From contig JASCOD010000002.1 in assembly GCA_029959615.1 (NCBI GenBank), positions 124,001-188,000 of the forward strand: a DNA stretch of 64,000 bases, read 5' to 3'. The notes under the pieces were generated by a model, which was not told where the DNA came from, made no database searches, and was given only the letters and a program-made list of their open reading frames with translations. Each line of letters starts with the position of its first letter. Within the stretch, counting starts at the first letter, position 1. The position numbers were made by a program, and so were the translations under genes. The stretch is from Flavobacteriaceae bacterium PS02338 (GTDB taxonomy: Bacteria > Bacteroidota > Bacteroidia > Sphingobacteriales > Sphingobacteriaceae). Below are positions 52,058 through 60,756 of this stretch, one piece after another.

Positions 52058-52976
52058 AAACCTATTGATTGTACTTGGTGCAACTGCTGTTGGTAAAACA
52101 AAGTTGGCAGTACAATTAGCTAAAGATTTTGATGGAGAAATCATCAGTGCTGACAGCAGACAGGTTTTTGAGGGAATGGATATTGGTACAGGAAAAGACC
52201 TGTCCGAATATGAAATTAACGGATTACGAATTCCATATCATTTGATCGATATTAAAAAAGCCGGAGAACGCTACCAAGTAAATGCTTTTAAGGATGATTT
52301 TTATGAAGCTTTTCAGGAAATTACAAATAAGCAGAGATTACCTGTTTTATGCGGCGGTACCGGAATGTATATCCATAGTTTACTACAGAACCATGATTTA
52401 ACGGCTATTCCAGTTAATGAAGACCTGCGGAAGGAATTAATTCAACTAGATAAGAAAAAGTTAAGTGAAACACTGGATAATTTTCCTTTAGAACTTAGAA
52501 AACAAGCAGATTATAGTTCTTCGAAACGATTGATACGAGCCATAGAGATCGCCAGATTTTTAAGTGAGAACCAAGGGTTTAAATTACAGGAAAGAGCTGT
52601 TTTAAGACCGCTCATTATCGGTTTATATAATGATGTCGAAATTCGCAGAGCTAAAATCTTATCAAGGCTAGAAGAACGTCTTTCGAATGGTTTAATAGAA
52701 GAAGTGGAAGGCTTGCTAGCTAAAGGTGTAAGCGAAGACATGCTAGTGTTTTATGGATTAGAATATAAGTTTGTAGTAGCTTATCTTAAAAATGAAATCG
52801 ACCTTGATACACTAAAAGAACGTTTAGGTACTGCAATTTGTCAATTTGCAAAAAGACAAATGACCTTCTTTAGGAAAATGGAGAAAGACGGTGTGCAAAT
52901 CAATTGGATAGAAGCAGAGGATAGGGAGATCTTAAAAAATACAGCGGTAGATTTAGTTAGACGGAATTTTAACTAA
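52047..52976 (+). CDS. miaA: tRNA dimethylallyltransferase
   Basis: MiaA transfers a dimethylallyl group to N6 of A37 in tRNAs that read UNN codons. The P-loop LGATAVGKTKLA (~10-21), SADSRQVFEGMDIGTGKD (~34-51), IPYHLIDI, and LPVLCGGTGMYIHSL (~97-111) are visible, as is the C-terminal AICQFAKRQMTFFRK. It is complete at 309 residues. The sequence is more divergent from typical MiaA after residue 115 than expected; Bacteroidota often carry such a form. The start overlaps the previous gene by 11 bases. Confidence 0.93.
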   Translation: MLDKNLLIVLGATAVGKTKLAVQLAKDFDGEIISADSRQVFEGMDIGTGKDLSEYEINGLRIPYHLIDIKKAGERYQVNAFKDDFYEAFQEITNKQRLPVLCGGTGMYIHSLLQNHDLTAIPVNEDLRKELIQLDKKKLSETLDNFPLELRKQADYSSSKRLIRAIEIARFLSENQGFKLQERAVLRPLIIGLYNDVEIRRAKILSRLEERLSNGLIEEVEGLLAKGVSEDMLVFYGLEYKFVVAYLKNEIDLDTLKERLGTAICQFAKRQMTFFRKMEKDGVQINWIEAEDREILKNTAVDLVRRNFN

Positions 52977-52996
52977 AATTATTGCATCTTCGTTTT

Positions 52997-54115
52997 ATGG
53001 AGCAAAAGATAAAGCCAATTATCAAATGGACTGGTGGAAAATACCGGGAGTTCGCTTTATTTAAAAAACATATTCCATCTTTTGAACGTTACATCGAACC
53101 TTTTTTTGGTGGTGGAGGAGTTTTCTTCGCGCTACAGCCAAAAACCCCAGTAGTTATCAATGATAAGAGTAACGATCTTATTCGTTTTTATCGCCAGATC
53201 AATAATCCAGAATTTAAAGAAAGATTATTTCAATATGCTGACGCTTGGGAAGAAACGAACGAACTTTATGAAAAGCTGTGGCATGAATGTGCAGAACAGT
53301 TTACTTCGTTCGTAAAAGAAACTAATTCGCTATTGAAAGAATGCCTAGATCGGGAACTTCCAGAAATGATGAAAAAATATCAAAATTTGGTTAATCCAGT
53401 TTTTGTCATTGAGCCTGCTTTGTTTCAAAGTTATGTTAAGGATAGCTTATTGGATAAGGCAAATAGAATTCAACAGATCTGCAAAAGAGAAGATAGAGTG
53501 TTCGGTCACAAAGAGTTAAAAGCACATTTTGAAACTGGAATCAAAAGTGGCATGTATTTGTTTTTTAGAATGTTAATGAACAAAAATGTGAACACACCTA
53601 TATTTTCTGAAGCAAGTACAGTGGCCAATTGGTATTTTGTAAGAGAATTGTGCTACGCTTCTATGTTTAGATACAACGCTAAAGGAAAATTCAACATTCC
53701 TTATGGAGGTATTGCTTACAACAGGAAAAAGTTTAGAAAAAAAGCTAATTTGATTTTCGCCCAACCTACGCAAGATTTATTTGCTAAGACTGATATTTAT
53801 AATGAAGATTTTGAAAAAACGCTTCTTGAAATAGCTTTAAAGCCTACAGATTTCATTTTTTTAGATCCACCTTATGATAGCGAGTTTTCTGAATATGATC
53901 AAAACTCCTTTACGCAGAAAGATCAGAAACGGTTAGCGGATTTTCTTATTAATTGTCCCGCAAAATGGATGGTGGTGATTAAAGAGACCCCTTTTGTTCG
54001 CGAGATTTATACACATCCAAAAGTAAAAATTGTAACCTTTGGAAAAAAATACACCTATAATATGCGTGGACGCAATGATAGGAAAGTAACGCATCTCATC
54101 ATTACTAACTACTAA
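52997..54115 (+). CDS. DNA adenine methylase, D12 class (Dam-like), no restriction partner seen
   Basis: The ATG at 52997 is preferred to a TTG 15 bases upstream; it gives 372 residues. Motif I PFFGGGGVFFALQP (AdoMet binding) and motif IV LDPPYDSEF (~288-296, catalytic DPPY) define an N6-adenine class D12 methylase, with the N-terminal KPIIKWTGGKYRE. Residues ~110-165 are an extra helical segment longer than in E. coli Dam (278 residues). No restriction endonuclease gene is adjacent, so it appears solitary. It follows miaA by 20 bases and closes the cluster. The recognition site is unknown. Confidence 0.93.
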   Translation: MEQKIKPIIKWTGGKYREFALFKKHIPSFERYIEPFFGGGGVFFALQPKTPVVINDKSNDLIRFYRQINNPEFKERLFQYADAWEETNELYEKLWHECAEQFTSFVKETNSLLKECLDRELPEMMKKYQNLVNPVFVIEPALFQSYVKDSLLDKANRIQQICKREDRVFGHKELKAHFETGIKSGMYLFFRMLMNKNVNTPIFSEASTVANWYFVRELCYASMFRYNAKGKFNIPYGGIAYNRKKFRKKANLIFAQPTQDLFAKTDIYNEDFEKTLLEIALKPTDFIFLDPPYDSEFSEYDQNSFTQKDQKRLADFLINCPAKWMVVIKETPFVREIYTHPKVKIVTFGKKYTYNMRGRNDRKVTHLIITNY

Positions 54116-54519
54116 GCTATATCATTTACGAATAGCTCTATGTGTTTAATTGCAGGGGTTGCTCAATTTCGCTATGGTAATCCATTTTATTTAAGCCAAA
54201 TGAAATTAAAATTTTGGGATAGTAAAGTGGATTGATGTAACGTGATTGTTTAGTATTTAGTACAGCATAGATAAGTAATAAGTCTATTACATTGATAAGT
54301 TTTGTAATTGAAATTTTGTGTTTTAATTGGTTGATTTTTAGTTTTTTAATTTTGTTTCTTTGTGATTTTTAATTTGATGTTGGCATACTGTTTGAATAGT
54401 TGACGATAATTGATAACTATAAAATATCTTAATCAAAAACGTTAAATAAAAATTTAAAACATAATGAAACGATCAGTTGTTGATAGCTTCATTACCATTA
54501 AAATTAAAATAGAAACACA
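54116..54519. other. Intergenic leader region with 5' UTR hairpin
   Basis: These 404 very AT-rich bases have no gene. Near the downstream gene lies a hairpin at 54463-54493 (stems AATGAA/TTCATT and ATCA/TGAT around a five-base loop), ending 26 bases before the start codon. Confidence 0.6.
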
Positions 54520-55068
54520 ATGAAAATGTATACAAAAGCAATGGCGACTGCAGTAGCTGCATTAGCTATATTCGTAACCACAAATGTAAGCGCTCAAACT
54601 ACTTCGGAGCCAACAAATCCTTCGAGACAAAAATTAGGTGTTGGTATCAATGCTGGTATTCCTACTAATTCGGGATCTAGCTTTGCCTTAGGTGCAGATT
54701 TACGTTACCAAGTAGATATCGACAGACAATTATCTATACCTATTACTGCTGGTTTTACCTCAATTTTTAATAAAGATATCACGATAGGTAGTACTACTTA
54801 TGAAGTTGATAACTCGAACTATATTCCAGTAAAAGCGGGTTTAAAATATTTCTTTAACGATAGTGGTTCAGGTGCTTATGGCTTAGCTGAAGCTGGAGCT
54901 GCATTTTGGACAGCTAAAGGAGCTGGTACAGCATTCGTTTATTCACCTGCAGTAGGTTATGCGTGGAGTAACGGATTGGATTTAGGCGTTAAATATGAAG
55001 GCCTTAGCCAAAATGGCAACAACAATGGTTATGTAGGTCTACGTTTAGCTTACGGTTTTAAACTTTAA
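54520..55068 (+). CDS. Small outer-membrane beta-barrel protein
   Basis: This 182-residue protein has a signal peptide ending VSAQT, then alternating-hydrophobic strands (KLGVGINAGIP, FALGADLRYQV, IPITAGFTSIF, YIPVKAGLKYFF, YGLAEAGAAFW, LDLGVKYEGL, GYVGLRLAYGFKL). It ends in Leu after an aromatic-rich last strand. This is the OmpA-like/OMP_b-brl eight-stranded barrel pattern of Bacteroidota. No enzyme motif is seen. It is monocistronic, with a long AT-rich leader and its own terminator, which suggests abundant regulated expression. Confidence 0.88.
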   Translation: MKMYTKAMATAVAALAIFVTTNVSAQTTSEPTNPSRQKLGVGINAGIPTNSGSSFALGADLRYQVDIDRQLSIPITAGFTSIFNKDITIGSTTYEVDNSNYIPVKAGLKYFFNDSGSGAYGLAEAGAAFWTAKGAGTAFVYSPAVGYAWSNGLDLGVKYEGLSQNGNNNGYVGLRLAYGFKL

Positions 55069-55109
55069 TACTACCGTTAACAAATTATAATTACAATATA
55101 ATATTATTA

Positions 55110-55139
55110 AGCCTCGATAATTTTATCGAGGCTTTTTTT
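55110..55139 (+). terminator. Terminator of outer-membrane protein gene
   Basis: AGCCTCGAT pairs with ATCGAGGCT around a short loop, followed by seven T residues. Confidence 0.93.
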
Positions 55140-55227
55140 GTGTTTTTAGAATTATAAATGCTATTTTGAGCACAAAACAGAACATATCTTCATCGGGTTG
55201 CCATCCAATTGGAAATCTTTGAAAAAA

Positions 55228-55779
55228 ATGCATATGAAGCACAAAAATTATATTGGTTTAATAGCTTTAGCGGTAACGAGTTTGATGGCTTGTAGCAATA
55301 ACAACCAATCATCTACTGAATTGAAAGATACTGCTGCTGTAGTTGCAGATACAACAGCTGTAACTCCATTAGTATTTCAAGACGAAAAGCTACAAAATAT
55401 TTATACAGCTTACATCAAGCTTAAAGACCAATTGGTAGCAACTAAATTGGAAACTGCCAAACCAGCGGCAAAAGAACTGGCTACAGCGTTAAAGGAAATC
55501 AAAGGCTGTGAAAATGCAGTTCATATTACCACTAAAATTGCTGATGCTAAAGATATTAAGGCACAACGTACAGCTTTTACAGATTTAAACGTAGAATTAA
55601 TTCCAATATTTAAGCATACAGCATTAACTTCTGGAACTATTTATGTGCAACATTGCCCTATGGCTAACAATGGTGATGGAGGAGATTGGCTTTCTTCGGA
55701 AAAAAGAATACAAAATCCATACTATGGAGATGAGATGTTGGAATGTGGAAGAGTAGCGGAAGAAATTAAGGCAAAATAG
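55228..55779 (+). CDS. DUF3347 lipoprotein with HCPM motif
   Basis: The start is at ATG 55228 or, equally possible, 55234 (MKHKNYIGLIALAVTSLMAC); a TTG 30 bases upstream is unlikely. A lipobox SLMACSN is followed by a Thr/Ala linker. The DUF3347 helical bundle covers ~45-185 (LQNIYTAYIKLKDQLVATKLE, LKEIKGCENAVHITT). The end, VQHCPMANNGDGGDWLSSEKRIQNPYYGDEMLECG, matches the C-terminal domain found in copper-efflux CusB-like proteins, so metal binding by Cys/His/Met is likely. No efflux genes are adjacent. Confidence 0.88.
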   Translation: MHMKHKNYIGLIALAVTSLMACSNNNQSSTELKDTAAVVADTTAVTPLVFQDEKLQNIYTAYIKLKDQLVATKLETAKPAAKELATALKEIKGCENAVHITTKIADAKDIKAQRTAFTDLNVELIPIFKHTALTSGTIYVQHCPMANNGDGGDWLSSEKRIQNPYYGDEMLECGRVAEEIKAK

Positions 55780-55899
55780 CTAGTAAAAGATTAGAGCTAC
55801 ATTAGAAAACGCAAAAAAGTGTAACAACTCTATAATTGTTTTCGCTTAAATTTTAATAAAACAAAATAACTGCTTATTATTATATAAAATTTTAGATAT

Positions 55900-57168
55900 A
55901 TGTCAACTACTGCAGAAATTAAGATAGACGGGCAGACTTACGAGTTTCCAATAATTACCGGAACAGAAGGAGAGAAGGCTATCGATATTTCAAAATTAAG
56001 AGATCTTACAGGTCACATTACTTTAGATTTTGGATATAAGAATACAGGCGCTACTAAGAGTGCTATTACATTTTTAGATGGAGAAGAAGGTGTTTTAAAA
56101 TATCGTGGCTATCCAATTGAAGAACTTGCTGAAAAAGCATCATTTTTAGAAGTTGCTTATTTATTGATTTATGGAGAGCTACCTTCGAAAGAAACGGTAG
56201 AGAAGTTCCAGAAAGATATCAGTATGCATACTTTGATCCACGAGGATATGAAGAAATTTTTTGATGGCTATCCGTCGAAATCTCATCCAATGGCTCAATT
56301 ATCTTCGTTAGTTTGTTCACTTTCTACTTTCTACCCAGAAAGTTTAGAAGCGAACCAATCAGAAGAACAGAAAAACGACACTATCATTAAAATGTTGGCC
56401 AAAATGACAACCATTGTGGCTTTCATCTACAAGAAATCTTTAGGACATCCACTAATCTATCCTAAAAACAAATACGATTATATTACTAACTACCTTTGGA
56501 TGACTTTTGGTCAGCGTACAGAGGATTTCGAACCAAATCCAGTAGTGGTTAGTGCAATGAATAAATTATTAATTCTTCACGCAGATCACGAGCAAAACTG
56601 TTCTACTTCTACAGTAAGAATTGTAGGTTCATCGGATTGTAATCTTTATGCTTCTATATCAGCGGGTATTTCTGCACTTTGGGGACCACTGCATGGTGGA
56701 GCTAACCAAGCGGTTATCGAGATGTTAGAGCGTATTAAGGAAGATGGTGGCGATACTGATAAATGGATTGCGAAAGCAAAAGATAAAAACGATCCTTTCC
56801 GTATGATGGGCTTTGGCCACAGAGTTTACAAAAACTTTGATCCAAGAGCAAAAATCATTAAAAAGGCTTGTGATGATATCTTAGAAAATTTAGGTATTGA
56901 TGATCCTGTTTTAGAAATTGCAAAAAAATTAGAGCAAGCAGCTTTAACTGATCAATATTTTATAGATCGTAAATTATATCCAAACGTAGATTTTTACTCG
57001 GGTATCATTTACAGAGCGTTGGGATTCCCTTCAGAAATGTTCACTGTTCTTTTCGCTTTAGGCCGTCTTCCAGGATGGATCGCTCAGTGGAAAGAGATGA
57101 GAACTAACAAAGAGCCTATCGGCAGACCACGTCAAATTTACGTTGGTGATGTAGATAAGCACTTGTAG
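55900..57168 (+). CDS. gltA: Citrate synthase
   Basis: This 422-residue hexamer-type (type II) citrate synthase condenses oxaloacetate and acetyl-CoA. An N-terminal beta domain (AEIKIDGQTYEFPIITGTEG) is followed by the catalytic regions LILHADHEQNCSTSTVRIVGSS (oxaloacetate-binding His), GPLHGGANQAV (catalytic His), GFGHRVYKNFDPRA (His/Arg) and the aspartate region DFYSGI. It is complete and is followed by its own terminator. The upstream 120 bases are AT-rich. Confidence 0.97.
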   Translation: MSTTAEIKIDGQTYEFPIITGTEGEKAIDISKLRDLTGHITLDFGYKNTGATKSAITFLDGEEGVLKYRGYPIEELAEKASFLEVAYLLIYGELPSKETVEKFQKDISMHTLIHEDMKKFFDGYPSKSHPMAQLSSLVCSLSTFYPESLEANQSEEQKNDTIIKMLAKMTTIVAFIYKKSLGHPLIYPKNKYDYITNYLWMTFGQRTEDFEPNPVVVSAMNKLLILHADHEQNCSTSTVRIVGSSDCNLYASISAGISALWGPLHGGANQAVIEMLERIKEDGGDTDKWIAKAKDKNDPFRMMGFGHRVYKNFDPRAKIIKKACDDILENLGIDDPVLEIAKKLEQAALTDQYFIDRKLYPNVDFYSGIIYRALGFPSEMFTVLFALGRLPGWIAQWKEMRTNKEPIGRPRQIYVGDVDKHL

Positions 57169-57204
57169 ACAAGCACTCTCTTTACAACCAAATATGTTAA
57201 TTTT

Positions 57205-57229
57205 AAGCCGGTGGATTGCCGGCTTTTTT
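57205..57229 (+). terminator. Terminator of gltA
   Basis: AAGCCGG (57205-57211) and CCGGCTT (57219-57225) form a 7-bp stem, with a T-run directly after. Confidence 0.93.
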
Positions 57230-57253
57230 GCGTTTAAAGATTTTTTATGCTGA

Positions 57254-57280
57254 TGTCATGCTGAGTTCGCGAAGTATCTG
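57254..57280. repeat. Short GTCAT...ATCT repeat
   Basis: GTCATGCTGAGTTCGCGAAG continues to TATCT. It has the scaffold of 34628, but its stem ATGCT/AGTAT is imperfect. Confidence 0.5.
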
Positions 57281-57433
57281 TTTTTAATATTTAGGTGAAT
57301 AGCTTGTCCCTGTAATACTTTGATAATACTTCCGAAGCTTTGCTATTTATGATAAATAATTAACTTTTGATAAAAGCATATGCTTCCGTTGGATACGAAA
57401 GTCTCGCTTTGCACTTCAAGCTTTTATTAGTCA

Positions 57434-57460
57434 CATTGTCATCCCGAGTTTCGAGGGATT
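57434..57460. repeat. Short GTCAT...GGAT hairpin repeat
   Basis: GTCATCCCGAGTTTCGAGGG continues to ATT and contains the ATCCC/GGGAT arms. It has the same scaffold as 34628 but a changed, still-paired stem. Confidence 0.55.
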
Positions 57461-57484
57461 AACTTAAACACATCACAGGCTTGT

Positions 57485-58561
57485 TTACGCACCAATAAAG
57501 CTAATGGCAATAATGACTAAGAAACAAATCGTTAATAGAATGCTATAGCAGAAATTCAAGAAGAATAATTTCAGTACTGTAACCCATCTGGTGCTACCAT
57601 AAAAAGTTCTTAGTGATCTATAGAGATACCAGATGATGTAAGCAAACCCAATGAACCCAATTAAACCACTTAGATCATAAAAAAAGTGAGTTAGCCAGCC
57701 CAAAAAGGTACATACAATAAAAGCCAAAAAAATAGCAGAATGTGTATGGAATGAATAGATTAAATGTTCATAATAAAATCTATCTTTTCTGATGTAAACA
57801 AGTTTTAAGATTAATGCAAAGAGAGGCAAGAGCAAGAACATCATCTTTGGAATGTATTTAATCATATCCTCACCAATTTTTGCCGATGGATCTGGATATT
57901 TGTTAAACTCGATACTTTTTTTCATGAAATAATTAACTACGAAATTATCTCGTTCTTCTTTAGGCAATGCTAACTGTTTTTTTTCGTACTCCTGAATCGT
58001 TTTCTCGTCTGATAGGAGCTTGTTATATCTCTTTTTATTCTTTCTAGAAGAGCCTACGTTTACTACAGCAGTACCATTTTCTTTAATATCTTTCTCAACC
58101 TCTTTTAAAATACTATCTTTCTTGCTTTTACTAAGAGGTATATAAGCTAACATTTGTTTAACTTCTTTTAGAGAATTAGAAGTTACGGTATCGTTTTTAA
58201 GTTTTTCAGCGATGGCAGCACTAGGCTCAGCTTCTTTTTCTTTTTTCTTGTTGTTGCTAAAAACAACGATAAAGAATACTATACTAATGAAAATGTAAAG
58301 CTTAATAGGGTGTAAGAATGAAGCTCTCTTTCCGGCTACATAATCTACCGTTAACTTTCCCGGCTTAAACAACAAAGGTTTAATGGTGCCAAAAAACTTA
58401 TGCTCAAAGTGAAAATAATCTGCAATGGCATGAGTAATCATATGCAGTGCATCTTCTTTTAATTCGATATTTTCTTGGCCACAGTGCGGGCAATAAGTTT
58501 CTTCTACTTGGTGACCACAGTTTAAACAATTTTTTTCTTTCCTAAGCTTTACGGACGACAT
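57485..58561 (-). CDS. DUF3667 integral membrane protein with N-terminal zinc ribbon
   Basis: This 358-residue protein begins with a double-CxxC zinc ribbon (NCLNCGHQVEETYCPHCGQEN). The DUF3667 core follows (ITHAIADYFHFEHKFFGTIKPLLFKPGKLTVDYVAGKRASFLHPIKLY). After one membrane helix (~87-103) there is a charged cytoplasmic or periplasmic insert (~105-215, many Lys/Glu), then four or so helices to the C-terminus. The family is common in Bacteroidota and of unknown function. It lies 17 bases after the transporter gene, so the two are co-transcribed. Confidence 0.9.
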   Translation of the reverse strand: MSSVKLRKEKNCLNCGHQVEETYCPHCGQENIELKEDALHMITHAIADYFHFEHKFFGTIKPLLFKPGKLTVDYVAGKRASFLHPIKLYIFISIVFFIVVFSNNKKKEKEAEPSAAIAEKLKNDTVTSNSLKEVKQMLAYIPLSKSKKDSILKEVEKDIKENGTAVVNVGSSRKNKKRYNKLLSDEKTIQEYEKKQLALPKEERDNFVVNYFMKKSIEFNKYPDPSAKIGEDMIKYIPKMMFLLLPLFALILKLVYIRKDRFYYEHLIYSFHTHSAIFLAFIVCTFLGWLTHFFYDLSGLIGFIGFAYIIWYLYRSLRTFYGSTRWVTVLKLFFLNFCYSILLTICFLVIIAISFIGA

Positions 58562-58578
58562 CGGGATATAAAATGTAA

Positions 58579-59964
58579 TTAGTGACTGATTTTATTGATA
58601 GCTTCTTCTTCTGCACGAGTATGTTTGTGTTTAAACATCAGCGCAAATAAAACGGTAATAACTAAGGCGTAAAGTGCAAAACTCAACCAGATGTTGTGCC
58701 AATCTTTTACGTCCAAAGCACGGCTTAAACTTCCATCGGCTAAAACATTGATGCCTTTGTTGCCCAAAAATTTATGTAGGTGCTCGTTATTAATATCGGT
58801 ATTAACTAACTCTGCTGTAGATTTAATATTTGTGTAAAATTTGGTGAAATACTTGTCAATCATCCAGCCAGATAGTAAACTACCTAAAATGGCACCAAAA
58901 CCATTCGTCATCATCATAAATAAACCTTGAGCTGACGAACGTATTTTAGCTGTGGTTGATGTTTCTACAAACAAAGATCCTGAAATGTTGAAGAAATCAA
59001 ATGCCATACCGTATACTATACATGATAGAATAATCATCCACAAACCACCTGCGGGATCACCGTAAGCAAATAATCCGAAACGAAAAACCCAAGCCAACAT
59101 AGAAATCACAATTACCTTCTTGATACCAAAACGTTTTAAGAAGAAAGGTATAGCTAAAATGAATAAGGTTTCGGATACTTGAGATATAGAAATAATTAAT
59201 GTCGAATATTTGACTACCAAAGAGTTGGCGTATACAGGGAATAGCTTGAATTCATCTAAAAAAACATCTCCATAGGCATTGGTTAATTGTAAAGCGCCAC
59301 CCAAAAACATAGAGAATATAAAAAATAATGCCATTTTATAGTTGGCAAATAATTTAAATGCTTCTAGTCCTAAACTTTCAACAAAAGTTGCTTTTTCTGA
59401 CACAGATTTTGTGGGTAAACATTTTGGTAATGTAAATGAATAAAGTCCTAAAAGGATAGCGCCTACACCAGCAATGTAAAATTGGTTAGCGCTGGCCTTA
59501 CTACCTGTTAAATTGGTTACCCACATAGCTACAATAAAACCAACTGTACCCCAAACACGTATAGGAGGGAAGTTCTTAACAACATCAAACTCACTATTTT
59601 TTAAAGTAGTATAACTTATAGAGTTACTTAAGGCTATGGTTGGCATGTAAAAACACATGGCCAATAAAATAATCCAGAAAAAGGTATGTGGACTATCTAC
59701 CTGCGGTAAATAAAACATTACACCTGCATAGAGAAGATGCAAAATTGCATAAAGTTTCTCGGCATTAATCCATTTATCGGCTAAAATACCTGTAAGCGTA
59801 GGCATAAACAACGACGCTATTCCCATAGTAGCGAATATGATTCCAAAATGGGCGCCATCCCATTGTTTAGTTCCAAACCAGTAATTGGCAATGGTAATTA
59901 ACCACGCAGCCCACACAAAAAACTGCATGAAGCTCATAATGGTTAAGCGTAGCTTAATATTCAT
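58579..59964 (-). CDS. Nucleoside:H+ symporter family (NupG-like) MFS permease
   Basis: This 461-residue MFS transporter with about 12 helices has MSFMQFFVWAAWLITIANYWFG at the N-terminus. The signature MPTLTGILADKWINAEKLYAILHL, then CFYMPTIALSNSISYTTL and FPPIRVWGTVGFIVAMW, are typical of the NupG/XapB (Nuc_H_symport) group. Relatives carry nucleosides with protons, and Bacteroidota homologues may carry other small solutes. It probably heads a two-gene unit with DUF3667. The substrate is inferred from family only. Confidence 0.88.
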   Translation of the reverse strand: MNIKLRLTIMSFMQFFVWAAWLITIANYWFGTKQWDGAHFGIIFATMGIASLFMPTLTGILADKWINAEKLYAILHLLYAGVMFYLPQVDSPHTFFWIILLAMCFYMPTIALSNSISYTTLKNSEFDVVKNFPPIRVWGTVGFIVAMWVTNLTGSKASANQFYIAGVGAILLGLYSFTLPKCLPTKSVSEKATFVESLGLEAFKLFANYKMALFFIFSMFLGGALQLTNAYGDVFLDEFKLFPVYANSLVVKYSTLIISISQVSETLFILAIPFFLKRFGIKKVIVISMLAWVFRFGLFAYGDPAGGLWMIILSCIVYGMAFDFFNISGSLFVETSTTAKIRSSAQGLFMMMTNGFGAILGSLLSGWMIDKYFTKFYTNIKSTAELVNTDINNEHLHKFLGNKGINVLADGSLSRALDVKDWHNIWLSFALYALVITVLFALMFKHKHTRAEEEAINKISH

Positions 59965-60085
59965 AAATAATCAAATTTGTTTAGTTAGTTTTGGAAAGCT
60001 TGAAGATAAGGTTTTTTTGGTATTTAGTATGTTGGTTTTGCATTGAAAAATGCAGCTTATCGGCTAAAACTTACAACCTATTTAA

Positions 60086-60703
60086 CTAACTAGCATTTCT
60101 TCTGTTGATTTCATCCCTAATTCTAGCAGCTTTTTCATATGCTTCTTCGGATAAAGCTTTTTCTAGTTTTTGTTGTAATTCTTCTAGAGACAAACTTTGG
60201 AAACCCGAAACAGCTTCTGGAGTAGAATGAGTTTCTTCTGTTGCAGAAGGATTGGTGATGCTTTCCATATTTTCTAAGAACAGAAAATCGTTTCCTTCTA
60301 TTACAATACCGGCAGACGCAAGTATAAATTCATAAGTGTAGATTACGGCATTGAATCTAACTGCAATGGCAATAGCATCAGATGTTCTAGCATCTATTTC
60401 TATTTGCTCACCATCTTTATTACACATTAATTTAGCAAAGAAAACGCCATCAACCAGATTGTAAATTAGAATTTCTGTGATTTCTACTTGGTAAGCTTGT
60501 GCAAATGATTTGAATAAATCGTGGGTTAGTGGACGGGTGGGAGACATTTTCTCAATCTCGATGGCAATGGCTTGCGCCTCAAACGCTCCGATGATAATGG
60601 GCAACCTTCTTCTTCCGTTAACTTCTCCAAGAACTAACGCATAAGCGCCAGATTGGGTCTGGCTGTATGATAGTCCTACGATATCGAGTTTTACTTTCTT
60701 CAT
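60086..60703 (-). CDS. Bifunctional nuclease (DUF151) with C-terminal UVR-like domain
   Basis: The ATG at 60703 is chosen (MKKVKLDIVGLSYSQTQSGA); a TTG lies six bases upstream. The result is 205 residues. The DUF151/BFN domain (~1-130: YALVLGEVNGRRRLPIIIG, EAQAIAIEIEKM, PLTHDLF, EIDARTSDAIAIAVRF) is followed by a Ser/Thr/Glu linker and a UvrB/UvrC-like helix pair (~170-205, SLEELQQKLEKALSEEAYEKAARIRDEI). BFN proteins are associated with nuclease activity in plants and Thermotoga. The cellular role in this phylum is unclear. It is downstream of etfA but behind a terminator-like hairpin. Confidence 0.93.
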   Translation of the reverse strand: MKKVKLDIVGLSYSQTQSGAYALVLGEVNGRRRLPIIIGAFEAQAIAIEIEKMSPTRPLTHDLFKSFAQAYQVEITEILIYNLVDGVFFAKLMCNKDGEQIEIDARTSDAIAIAVRFNAVIYTYEFILASAGIVIEGNDFLFLENMESITNPSATEETHSTPEAVSGFQSLSLEELQQKLEKALSEEAYEKAARIRDEINRRNAS

Positions 60704-60714
60704 ATACAAAATTA

Positions 60715-60743
60715 ACCCTCATCGTTTTGTGAGCGATAAGGGT
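60715..60743 (-). terminator. Terminator-like hairpin after etfA
   Basis: On the minus strand ACCCTTATCG pairs with CGATGAGGGT (one G-U pair), followed by TTAATTTT. It lies immediately before the bifunctional nuclease start, so read-through is possible. Confidence 0.65.
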
Positions 60744-60756
60744 CTCTTGTACAAAG

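Larger units (their letters stand above)
57169..57484. other. Intergenic region with terminator and hairpin repeats
   Basis: This 316-base gap between convergent genes contains no gene. It holds the gltA terminator (57205-57229) and two hairpin repeats at 57254-57280 and 57434-57460. Confidence 0.7.

Noticed and set aside
50838..54115. Restriction-modification system around the DNA adenine methylase
   Set aside because: No endonuclease, specificity subunit or toxin-like partner is encoded next to it; it is treated as a solitary methylase.
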